Below are positions 37,171 through 46,700 of a stretch of 64,000 bases of DNA, piece by piece; position 1 is the first letter of the stretch; each line of letters starts with the position of its first letter. The translations under genes were made by a program, and so were the position numbers. The DNA is from Camarhynchus parvulus (Eukaryota > Chordata > Aves > Passeriformes > Thraupidae): positions 30,811,493-30,875,492 of the forward strand of contig NC_044573.1 in assembly GCF_901933205.1 (NCBI RefSeq). The letters run 5' to 3'. The notes under the pieces are model-generated. The model did not search any database. It worked only from the letters and a program-made list of their open reading frames with translations, and was not told the DNA's origin.

Positions 37171-40100
37171 TTACTTTGTCCTGAATACTGGGCTTAGGTG
37201 GTATAAATCCACATGAATCTTTCACAAGGAAGCTTTGCTATCGCTTAAGGTAACACCCCATTTCTGCACATAGCCCACTCTCTAAGAAAGTTTTGTGATT
37301 GTCCTTTTGGGATCCCTCTCAGCAGTTAAATATACTGGTGGTATATAGCAGTCATAATTCCACAGGGCTGTGGTACTCCTTGGTCAGCCTTTTTTTTCCA
37401 GCTGGGGACAGAACAAAATGATCTGCTGAGCAATACCTTCCTACTTCCAGCATTAGGAATACCAGTTCCCAGGTGCCAGCCTCTTTTCCCAGCCTGCAGC
37501 CCCATGTCTGCTTGAAAGCCTTGATTCTGCAACTGGATTTTTGCCAGCTGGGTTCACTCTTGCAAATTACCAGTCCTTCCCATCTCAAGTCTTGCCATTT
37601 ATATCAGCACCAGAACTGTCAGCTCCTTTTAGTATTTCTCAAAAATTTGTGGTTTGCTTGCATATTGTGTCATGGGGTTTTACATGATAATTCCACCAAG
37701 AATCACAAAACCATCATTTTTCTCGGTTTGAAGATGGAACAGCTGAGTTTAACTTCCCTGACCTATTCTCCATTCTCCATTCTCTCTCCTGTGCCTGTTT
37801 TAATGGTCTTTTCTATGTTTTTTGATTCACCTGCACAGTTTCCCCTGATAAGCAACAATAAGTCATTTATAAATATACTTGTATACATTTATATATTTGC
37901 ATATTTCAAAAACATAGAAGTGATCTAACCTCTCAAGAAAAGCCACACACACAACTTTTTTTGGCTCCATTTTTACACAACTTTGTCTCAGTTGTAGTTA
38001 GTGGTTTGGCAGATCTTTGTGTATTTTTGGATCAAACACTCACGCCAGGGAACACAAAGGGTCCTGGTATGAAATTCAGAGGAAGACCTCAAAGAGGAGT
38101 ATTTATTTTTTGTTAAAAATAGTTCAGCCCATCTCTATCTGTATTGAAATTGGCAAAAGAATGGGTATGATTTTCATTTTTTTTTGCACTGCTTCATTTT
38201 AAACATTTGATAAAAATAGTCAATAACAAAAAAGACAGTTTATTTTTACTGCAATGCAAATTTTTTCTCTGCTGTTCAAGTCCTAGATGACAAATATAGG
38301 CCATGAGGATAGCATGCTAAGAGGAAAAGTAGAAGGCTTTTCCTTCTCATTGCCACTAAACTGAGCATGTAACCAAAAGCCTGGCAAGCCCTTCATCTGA
38401 TATCTTCTGTCTTTCTCTGTCTTTCTCCTACCCATACACCACCTCCAGTCCCAACTTTATATATATTTCCTCACGTTTGTGCTGGTAATCTTTGCAATTA
38501 CTCTGTGTTTCTCTCAGGAAGACCTGTCTTTGAAAGAGGCTTTTGCCATCCCATCAAAGGACACATCGTTCAAAAAGGGGGCCTCTCAATTTGTTAATGT
38601 CCTCCTAGATCTGGTTTTTCTCCACCTGGTGTCCTGCTTCTGAAAGCTTTGCCTCATGTACCATGAAGAGTATGGTACAGAAAGCCATCTTCGTGGCAAA
38701 CAGGAGTTATGCTCCATGTTCTCTCCATCAAGACTCCTCATCCACGGGCAAAGTGGAAGGTTAAACCTCCTGGGTACCTCCTGTACCTCTTAGGGACAAA
38801 GACTAAAACTCACCCTAGCATTGGGGTGGTGTTTTAGCGTTGTGTCTAGGTTTAGGGCATCCATATCTGACCCCAGGTCTGTAAGAAGTTAGCAGTTCTG
38901 TCAGGAACTTCTGAGGAAACTCAAGCTCTGCAGTCAGCTGTAACCAGGAGCAGCAGCCCATCGGAGGACTGTGAAGGGTTGAGCTCTATGGGACCACGCA
39001 AGATTGTGTGTGGTGCTGTACAAACACAGCAGAACAGAAGTTAATCCTTGCCCTGGAGAGTTTTGATGAGAGAAGAAAGGATTCTTTGCAAAAAAAGGCC
39101 TCACCCCAGACACTGAAGTGTACAGGAATGAGTCATCTGGTCGAATGTTGCAGTGGTACCTGAGAAAGGGGTTGTTTCTGAGGACTGTGGCAAAACCCCT
39201 CCTGGCACAGAATGTTCAGAGTGGTCGAACTGCATTGAAGCAGATCTTGCATTGAAAAGTTAAATGTGTTTTTTTCTCCTAGCAGTCTGCTATATGCAGC
39301 ATTTTGTGCCATGACCAGCACATTAGCACTATTCTGGTGAGTGTGGAGGACATCAGGAAATCACTGTGTGTATTTTTAGGCCACTTGAGTTCTGGCAGTA
39401 TATACCCTGGGATTTTAACTCAGTCAACTCCCAGCTATATCATCTTAAGCTATGCTGAATGAAATGGATATACTCTTCCATTTGATACTTTCCACAATAA
39501 AGCCAGGGAATTTCTCATAAATCACATCCTTGCTGGAGCAAACTGTAAGTTTGGGGAGGGGATAATGGCAACAACTTTGATTTATTTTTCTTCATCCAGC
39601 GTACCTTTCTGATCTTCACAAAAGGACTTAGAAACTACAAAAACTTTCCATAATGTAATGCAGTCATCCAGAAATCAGACAAATGAAAACCACAGGTTCA
39701 GCAGAGAGCCTTTCTCTGCTGTGCAGGAGGTTGTTTCTTTTTCCCAGGAAGCATATTCAAGATTTGACCATGCACATGGCACAAAGGGAAGATCACATTT
39801 CCTTCACAGGTTGCTTTTGTTAATAATAATTATAAGCCTACACTTAGCCTTGGAGTCACATGTCTACTGGTGAGAGATGGGCTCTGTCTTTAATCCTGGT
39901 CCTCCTCTCCCATTATTGTTTCATTGACTATTATTGACTTTATAGTGTGGCTAGAAGCCAGAAATGAATGTAATGGCAAAACTGGTGGGGCAGGTTTCCC
40001 TGGCCAATGTTGCAACTGGCAGAAAAGAAATAAATTAAATAATGCCATTTATCAACAGCCAGGATCCAGGTCCTCCTAGGGTCACTGTACACATATGTTG

Positions 40101-41499
40101 CAGCTTGAAGACAATGGCCTTGAGGATCTATTCAAACTTGAAAGTGCAATTACATTTCCACAGTCTCACTCCACACATGAGGTCAGGGCAGTTTGCATGG
40201 CCTGCAGAATCACTGGAAAACACCCAGCTGAAATGTACTTAACTTCAAATCTGGCTGTTTTTTTACAAATCAGATCTTCATATCATATCTTCAGATGCCA
40301 CTGATTCAGCAGGACAGTGGAAGAAAATTTCCAGGAAGGACTTTCTGACATGAAGTTGTTACTGTCACGTTACATGCTGGGCAGGAGAGCCAGAATGCAA
40401 CACAGAAATTTCCCTCGTGCTCTGATCTTGGTGCCACTACCCAAGGGAAGATATTCCCAGGCGATATGGATGTGCCCTTCAGATCAGAGTTATTTAAAAA
40501 TAGGAGCTGATCTTCTGCCCCAGAAGTCTTAGTGACCCATCCTTAACATGATTCACTACATTCCTGTCACGCAGAGGGATTAGATTCTGCAGGGAAAGGA
40601 TGCAGAAACGCAATGTGCGTGCACCATGACCATTATTGGTTGCTCCACTATGGATAGCAAAGCTGCCCCACAGAAGAAAAGTAGAGGATCTCTTGCGCTG
40701 AAACTTCAAAGAAAGCTCTGAACTATCCCACTCTCTGCTGGAGACAGGCAGCAGACATCCCAAGCCATCTAATGGCTTACTCCAAGGTAGGACTTACTCC
40801 TACGATGGGTTTCAGGGTAAGGATTTTTTCCTGTTTAGTCTGGGGACATTTGAATCTGGATCATAAAATGAATAGAGAAAAGAAACCAGCCCCACTGGCT
40901 GAGATCAAAGGGATCCAGCAGATTCTCACCCCTTTCCCCTGTGGATGGATTCCCATGTCGGGTGCTGGGAGGGCAAAGAGAATGGATCACCATTAAGTCA
41001 AACTGGATATTCACGTTACAGCTCCCAGGAAAGGCAGAAGCCCAGCAAAGAGTGTGATGATACAGCTTTTAACAAATGCTTCAGGAAACAACTCTGATTT
41101 TAAACAAACACTCCAGCCTGGCCAGACTGAACTGCTTCCAGCAGAGTCTGACTCTACTACACTCTGGAAATCACACCTCCTTAAAGACAAATGGAGCCAC
41201 TTACCCAAAAATGAACTTACCTAAACTTTCCTTTGAGGTGTGATGTTCTCATAACATTAACCAACAATCCTAGCAAATGCTTCAGGATGCTTCAATCAGA
41301 ATGATATAGGGTGCTAGCCTTAATATACAGCTATCCATGCGACATCCAAAACTGCAGGGGACAGTCTCTGGATTCAGAAAGAGTTACATCCTTTATGCAT
41401 TTCACATATGACCTGATATTGACAGAGAAGAGAAACTGAGCAGTGACCAGTTTAGTGGTTGCTTGCATGCAAGTAATTGTGATTTGACTGTACTTGCTA
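37171..41499. other. Unassigned noncoding DNA, no gene seen
   Basis: No gene was recognised. Contents: an AT-rich patch at about 37,850-37,920, a two-copy 10-base tandem (ctgtctttct) at 38,407-38,426, and a weak SINE-like match near 39.0 kb. The frame at 37,473-37,928 (151 codons) is in low-complexity, AT-rich DNA and matches nothing I know. Confidence 0.6.
38985..39062 (+). mobile_element. Possible ancient amniote SINE-like relic
   Basis: The run 'gtgctgtacaaacacagcag' followed by 'cttgccctggagag' resembles an old amniote interspersed repeat containing 'gcactgtacaaacacagaac' and 'ccctgccccaaagagctt'. The match is from memory and only about 60 bases long. Confidence 0.3.
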
Positions 41500-42060
41500 A
41501 GTTCATGCAAAGTAAATCCAAGCTCATCTACATGTGAATAGCATGAAGTGTGGGGATACTTAGGACAAGTTACATGAACTGCCTGGTTAGAAGAAAGAAT
41601 TTCAAACAGAAAAAGAAATAATAGCAGAGAACTTGTTCAGGGACATGCTGGTGGTAACTGTGAAAAGAATGAAGAGGATTCTTGAACTCACCAAGGAAAT
41701 CTAATTGCGAAATGGATGAGGACATTGGCATGAAGAAAATGGGGTGGGAAGTCATATCCCTAGAGAAAATAACAGGGATAACAGAATAATAGGTACTGGA
41801 TTGTACATTCTTTCAGCAAGTCACACTGGTGACTATAAATGGGGAAATTCCTGATTTAACATCATGTGAAGAAGCACAGACAACAGAAGATTTGAAGAAC
41901 TCTTAGAAAGGAGCCAAAGAATAGCAAGGTTGACAGGTTAACTTACTGACAATCCCTTTGGCTCCATCAGTGACAGAACACAAAGATGAACTAACTACTG
42001 TTTAGCTGAGGGAGATGACATTGCAAGTTTGGGTTTTGAGGGGCACTAGGTCACATCCCC
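41500..42060. other. Unassigned, purine-rich DNA left of the solo LTR
   Basis: Adenine-rich, stop-dense sequence similar in composition to the CR1 relic to the right. It could be the decayed 5' part of the same element, but no specific motif was found. It ends with the left copy of the LTR target duplication (tcccc, 42,056-42,060). Confidence 0.4.
42056..42060. repeat. Left target-site duplication of the solo LTR
   Basis: tcccc directly abuts the LTR start. The shared run is acatcccc on both sides because the LTR itself ends in aca, so the duplication is 5 bases if the ends are TG...CA. Confidence 0.85.
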
Positions 42061-42121
42061 TGTCACTATAGGACACGAAACAAGTACACCACCGTTCTCA
42101 AGGTGAAGGAAAAAAGGGGAG

Positions 42122-42127
42122 TTTATT
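42122..42127 (-). terminator. LTR polyadenylation signal
   Basis: AATAAA on the minus strand, 111 bases downstream of the TATA box and about 60 bases before the LTR end, as expected near the R/U5 boundary. Confidence 0.65.
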
Positions 42128-42237
42128 TTTTGACTCTAACATTTATAGTTTTCTAAAAGTGACAGCGGATTGGAGGGTGACAGTGACACCTCTCTAATGG
42201 CACTGGTCAAACCAACAGTCTATCAACTCTCTTCTCT

Positions 42238-42243
42238 TTTATA
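42238..42243 (-). promoter_or_regulatory. TATA box of the LTR promoter
   Basis: TATAAA on the minus strand, in the middle of the LTR and at the expected distance upstream of the polyadenylation signal. Transcription would run toward lower coordinates. Confidence 0.65.
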
Positions 42244-42348
42244 AAGGAATGCAAAACAATGAGTTATTTACAGAAAGTGTGTGAGAAAGTTCACTACAAG
42301 AATGTCAACATCAGAAGGCTTAGAAAATCTTAAAAAACCAGGGTGACA

Positions 42349-42353
42349 TCCCC
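42349..42353. repeat. Right target-site duplication of the solo LTR
   Basis: tcccc directly follows the other LTR end and is identical to the left copy. Confidence 0.85.
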
Positions 42354-42539
42354 TGTATAAATAGGATGACAAGTGTATTGCTGGTGAGGAGTGAGAATTA
42401 ATCTTCCTAGCCTGAATCAAGCAGCAGTCAAGGCATTACACAATGCAAGAACTATGGGTTAAGGAACTACAAACAAGTTTGGTATGTTGCAAAATGATTT
42501 AATCATGTGACAAAGAATGTGAACAGAAGAGGTTTTCCA
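42354..42539. other. Short unassigned spacer right of the LTR
   Basis: No specific motif seen; may be the 5' continuation of the CR1 relic that follows. Confidence 0.4.
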
Positions 42540-44590
42540 TTTGATTTTATGTAGCCATCAGTCGTCTGGGTAGGAGGCAAGAGGAATTGGAAATTCTCAT
42601 TAGCGAGAAGAAATGTGATATAATCAGCATTACTCAAATCTGCTGGTTTCAATTTGCATGATCGGAATGTTAAAATAACTGGTTATGACCTGCTTAGGAA
42701 AGATAGAGTCGGTGAAAATGGACTGTGTGAATCACGCCATAAAACCAGTCTGTAGAATAGGAATTACTCCAGAATCTCCATGAGAAATGCAAGGAAAGAA
42801 AGACGGTGCTCCAGGAACTTCCGCACATTGTAAGATCCAAACAGCCACTGAGAAAGCATCCTCATCTGGAGAAAAATGTAGACTATTTTCTGACACAAGG
42901 GGCCATCATATTCTAAGCTTTCTGGACTTTGTTCTGACAAAAATGAATTAATTACTGGGCTGAAAGTTGACAGTTGTCCATGGAACAGTAAGTATGACCT
43001 GATTATATTCAATATGGGCAAATAAAGGCTGTCCTTAACAGTTATATGTGCACCAGGACCTCAAAAGGGCTAATTTTTCAAACTCAAAGAAAACTAGAAA
43101 TTAACCAGATTGTGAGGAATAACTCAGACAGGAAAAAAATCTAAATAAAAGTAGATATGTCCATGAAAATTGTGTTAGATGGCAAATATCTGCAAGCCTA
43201 CAGAAAAAGAACTAGCGCAACATTAGTCAAAAGTGGTAAGGTTGAGGGTAGTAATAAAGAAAAAAAAAGAATTTTCAGTAAACAGATCAGAAAATAATAC
43301 CTTTTTCAAATGTCAGTATTTTAAAACTGAAGGTTTAAAATAGTAAGAGTATCTGGAATAAAATACATGGCCAGTAGGACCCAAGGCAACAGAAGGATGT
43401 CTTCAAAAGGATATTCCGAACAAGGGCAACTGCAGCAACCACTCAGGCTCGTTACTGGATGAAGATAGCAGAAGCAGGAGTGATAACATGAATCAGAAGC
43501 AATTCAGTTAATATCCCTTTGGTGTTAAATGTCTTTGGGAGTTAAATATCTCTTAAAAATAAAGTGTTTGCAAACCAGAAGACCAAATAATCTGCTGTCA
43601 GGAATCACAAAATTGTTAGCTGAAGTCTGTTGGGATTGACTTTGAAACTATCTTGTGAAATGGGAGAGTCCAGAAAATGGAAGGAACGTTGCCATCCACA
43701 ATGCCAGTTCAAACAGGGCAATCTGGATGAGCAAGGTAACTGCAGATCACTTACCTGAATCCCAGTCCAAGCAAAATGGAAAAACTGACATGGGATTCAA
43801 CTGATAAAGAATAAAAGGACAACAAAAAAGCAATTAGTTCCTATAACGTGTCACTGTGGAAAGTATGTCTCATTGAACAAATATAATAGTGCTCTTCTGA
43901 TGAGTTCACAGGTACGGCCAGTAAAGCCACTAGTCAACTATTACATGATAGTCCCCGATGAAGCGTCTCCCTCGTAACCATCTAACAGTCTGATTACGAA
44001 TTAGCATAATCAAACATCAGGAAAGGGCAGGTGAAGTGGCATGAAGGACAAAGTGACTGACAGATTTAAAGCAGCTGTCAGCAGAGAGTTCTTGCTGGAG
44101 GAGGATGTGTTGCTGGTGAGAGTGGTAGTCAACATTTTCATCCATGAGCCGGAAGCTTGAAATTACCACTGGTAATCATTTGTTGATGACACAAAGATTG
44201 GCAGATGGGTAAATAGTGTGGAAAGCACGGCAATCACACTGCCTAACTGTATCACTTGATAAATTAGGGCCTTCAAACAAGACATGTTTAGTGAAGCAAA
44301 TGCTAATATATTCATCTAGAGAACATAAGCTGCTCATAACAGCCTGGAGATGACATTCTGGAAAGGGATGATTCTGAAAATGATTAAGGATGAGAGAGAA
44401 CAGCTGAATGTCCTCAGTCAAGGGCTCTCTTATGGCTAATACAATCTCTTGAGGTATAAAAAGACTCATAGAAGGTGATCTTTCTGTGGCTCTGCTTAAA
44501 AATGTCAGAATGCTGCAGTCAATTTTGCTTGCAGTTTTTAGAAGATGTTTAAATTGTGAGGGAGTGTGCTCATAAAAGAACCACACAGTA
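42540..44590 (+). mobile_element. About 2-kb old CR1-type LINE relic, endonuclease to RT
   Basis: A plus-strand CR1-superfamily ORF2 relic, broken by stops and frameshifts but with motifs in the right order. At 42,611-42,646 the codons read K-C-D-I-I-S-I-T-Q-I-C-W, the endonuclease motif KxDIIxITExxW. At about 42,921-43,010 a stretch matches the later endonuclease segment (LLDLxLTN...). From about 43,640-43,900 the text matches the early RT fingers (counterpart of 'aaaatggaaaaactgac' and 'gattcaactgataaagaata'). At 44,179-44,190 it reads F-V-D-D, the RT catalytic FADD box. The region after the catalytic box continues to about 44,590. Similar in age to the 4.5-8 kb relics. Ends approximate. 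Confidence 0.82.
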
Positions 44591-44610
44591 GTTTCTATAG
44601 ATGTAGAAAA

Positions 44611-44703
44611 TTTTATATAGTATAACTTATAACTTTATATTTTTATATAGTATAACTTAGGAATAATAAATTTTTCTACTGTATTTTTATATAGTATAAC
44701 TTA
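44611..44703 (+). repeat. Three dispersed copies of a 19-base AT-rich unit
   Basis: The 19-base unit ttttatatagtataactta occurs without mismatch at 44,611-44,629, 44,641-44,659 and 44,685-44,703. Copies two and three also share the next bases, ggaa. Spacing is 30 and 44 bases. It lies between two CR1 pieces and looks like a decayed AT-rich minisatellite. Confidence 0.92.
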
Positions 44704-44859
44704 GGAAAAAAACTATGCTGCAGAGGACTGCAGGTTTCTTGTCTGCCCCAGGTTTGAAAATCTCTGGTAATCCCCAATGCTTTGCTTCCCCCTACTATGA
44801 AATCTTTATATCCAGACAGAAAATGCCTCTGCAATTTGCAGCACCGCTGCTCATTCTGC
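44704..44859. other. Short unassigned spacer between repeats
   Basis: No motif recognised. Confidence 0.5.
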
Positions 44860-45070
44860 CATTGTGACCCTCAATGGGAAGTTGATCTCCAGCACCCATT
44901 GGAGAGTGCAAAACAGCAAGCAACTCCCCTTTAGCTTTCCCCTCTTCAAGCTGAGTGATCCCAGTCCCCACAACCTCTCCTCACACACCCTATATGTCCC
45001 AGCTCTTTCAGTGGTCCTCTGCTGGACTCTCGCCAGTTTGCCAGTATCTTTCTTATAGAGCTCCATTTGT
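44860..45070 (-). mobile_element. CR1 LINE fragment, ORF2 C-terminal part
   Basis: On the minus strand the reading DTGKLARVQQRTTE fits the CR1 ORF2 segment near 'LERVQRRATK'. It is followed by CEERLWGLGSLSLKRGKLKG, which fits 'YEERLRELGLFSLEKRRLRG'. These consensus strings are from memory. The similarity is closer to avian CR1 than to the older plus-strand relics around it, so this is probably a later, 5'- and 3'-truncated insertion. Confidence 0.75.
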
Positions 45071-45079
45071 TTTCCCTAT

Positions 45080-45310
45080 CTAAAGCCAGAGTGAAAGAAG
45101 ATTTAAAGACACGAGGCCTCTGTAAACCATAAGGGAAGGAAGATCAAGGGACTGAAAGCTGAAGCCAGATTAATTAGGTTACAGTGTGGGTGCTTAGCTA
45201 CTAAGCAGCCAGTGCAGGTTCTGGATTCTCTATCTCTTGATATCTTCAAATCAAGGCCAGATGCTTCTCTCGACGTTATTGTCCAGTCTAACAGCACAAT
45301 CATTCCCAGG
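45080..45310 (+). mobile_element. CR1-type LINE fragment, 3' end of ORF2
   Basis: The stretch 'ggttctggattctctatctc' followed by 'ttgatatcttcaaatcaagg' and 'cagatgcttctctcgacg' follows the ORF2 tail of old CR1 elements ('tctccatctcttgatgtcttcaaatcaag'). It could be the 3' part of the relic at 42.5-44.6 kb, separated from it by the opposite-strand CR1 insertion. Confidence 0.65.
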
Positions 45311-45894
45311 CTTAAGGCAAGGCTAACAAGATGTGAAATTGTGAGATGAGGATATGTGACCTGCAGGACTCAACTGCCTCCAAACTCTGAACTGTTTTCA
45401 GAATAGTGCATTCAAGGCCCCAACGAATGTAAATACACAAAACCCAACCAACCAACCAACCAACCAATCATGGGAGAAAAAAGATAAGCAGAAACTGAAG
45501 ATATGGTATATTGGATAGGAGAAAGAAGTTTGCAACAGAATGTCCCTGACTGAGTTTTGCCTGGTGGGACACCCACTGGCCTTCACTCAGACCTGTGTCT
45601 CAGGAGGTTTTCTTGGCCTCTCAGAAGATCCTGCATCTGAACAACCTTTGTCCCTAAGGACCAGCTGCCCGAGTAATTCCAGTTGCATAAAAGTACTATC
45701 TTCTCTAATCAGGAGCATGTGATTGACCCGAGGCCACAGATGGTCTTTTCAGGGAAATCTAATAGATGTAAGCACACAGAGGTATGCTTCACAAACACAC
45801 TTTGAACACCATTAGTCTTCCTTCAAAAGCTAAAGATGGCATATTCAGTGCCCAGAAGACAACTTCCTAAAAGGAGTAGCTTCCCTTGCTGTTG
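45311..45894. other. Unassigned spacer with a CCAA microsatellite
   Basis: Holds (CCAA)6 at 45,444-45,467. Nothing else recognisable. Confidence 0.55.
45444..45467 (+). repeat. (CCAA)6 microsatellite
   Basis: Six perfect CCAA units. Confidence 0.95.
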
Positions 45895-46275
45895 ATCCAC
45901 AGGGCCATGAAGGAAATATGTGTCAGTTTAGGCTATAATCTCAGATTTAGGAGATTTATAGGCTCAGTCAGTGGAAGGAAGACTTGATGTGATTCACCTA
46001 AGCTTCTGTGACGCATTTGGCTTGGTATCACACGGCATTTTTATTAAGGAAATTTGTAATACAAGGCACCCTTGAAATGATTAACAGTAGGGTTTGAAGT
46101 GTCATTCTAAAGGGGGTGCTGTTTCTCACCTATTTCCTGAGAATTCCTCCAGACATCCAGAGTCCTCCAGCCCTAGACCCTCTGCTATTTAACATTTTTG
46201 ATAGCTGGGAAGGAGACATAAGTTCGTTAATAATGAAGTCTCACCCATCCTTAGAGAGGGGTGACATTTGTTCTA
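45895..46275 (+). mobile_element. CR1-type LINE fragment, RT core upstream of the catalytic box
   Basis: Near 46,000-46,060 the text 'cttctgtgacgcatttggct' then 'tggtatcacacggcattttt' matches the RT motif-A region (FxKAFDxVxHDxL). Around 46,175-46,235 the frame reads LDPLLFNIFDSWEGDISSLI, fitting RT 'GPLLFNIFINDLEExISSLI'. It is a separate copy from the 42.5-44.6 kb relic, or a rearranged part of it, because it lies downstream of that relic's FVDD box although its motifs belong upstream. Confidence 0.75.
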
Positions 46276-46329
46276 GGCATGACAAATTACCATCTTAAAA
46301 AGCCTATACTTCTCCAAAGCTTAGAGGCA

Positions 46330-46410
46330 GGCCAGAAAACTGGGTCAGACCAGAGTTTTAATTTTAGGTAGCTTATTGGGCTAGATGGATCTCACACTTA
46401 GACATTGAGC
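46330..46410 (+). mobile_element. Possible CR1-type 3' terminal fragment
   Basis: 'ttattgggctagatggatct' follows a common CR1-type 3' UTR sequence ('ggctagatgg...'), plus strand. Short and diverged. Confidence 0.45.
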
Positions 46411-46435
46411 CAACGCTTCTGGTGAGCTGCACAAG

Positions 46436-46451
46436 AAAAAAAAAAAAAAAA
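46436..46451 (+). repeat. Poly(A) run of 16
   Basis: Sixteen consecutive A. CR1 elements do not normally end in poly(A), so this is treated as a simple repeat. Confidence 0.95.
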
Positions 46452-46534
46452 GATTGATGTCTTTAGGGGAAAAGAGAGGTAATCATTATCCACTAGGGTG
46501 AAAAGCCGTTGAAGACAAAGTGAGAGCTTATATT

Positions 46535-46700
46535 TGGCAAAGAGAGAGTCAAACTAGAAGAAAGGCAGCAATCTACTAGCAACTGGGGCAATGTGCTGAG
46601 GTTGTGATGGATTCCCCTCTGTGGAAAATTTTTTCATCAAGGTTGTTTGTTATCTAAAAGCTCCTCTGCAATCTGAGCATGCAAATTCAAGGTTGTTCAG
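46535..46700 (+). mobile_element. CR1-type LINE fragment, ORF2 end
   Basis: 'caactggggcaatgtgctga', then a 'ggttgtgatggattcccctc' run and 'tttttcatcaaggttg' follow the tail of old CR1 ORF2 ('aagttgtggtggattctcc...ttcaagattgga'). Same orientation as the fragment at 45.9 kb, from which it may derive. Confidence 0.65.

Larger units (their letters stand above)
42061..42348 (-). mobile_element. Solo LTR of an endogenous retrovirus
   Basis: A 288-base element with every hallmark of a lone retroviral LTR. It starts TGTCAC and ends GTGACA, so it has the TG...CA ends of LTRs within 6-bp terminal inverted repeats. It is flanked by an exact 5-bp target duplication, tcccc, at 42,056-42,060 and 42,349-42,353. 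Read on the minus strand, it has a TATAAA box (42,238-42,243) and, 111 bases further, an AATAAA polyadenylation signal (42,122-42,127), in the order U3, R, U5. This order fixes the strand. There is no internal retroviral sequence on either side, so it is the product of LTR-LTR recombination. The interior resembles songbird LTRs I remember. Five-base duplications fit ERVL-like or some ERV1 elements better than ERVK (six). It encodes nothing. Confidence 0.88.

Noticed and set aside
44176..44586. 136-codon minus-strand frame
   Set aside because: It is the antisense of the plus-strand CR1 reverse-transcriptase relic.
46436..46451. Poly(A) run as a CR1 3' tail
   Set aside because: CR1 elements end in a short 8-base repeat, not poly(A); further ORF2-tail sequence follows downstream.
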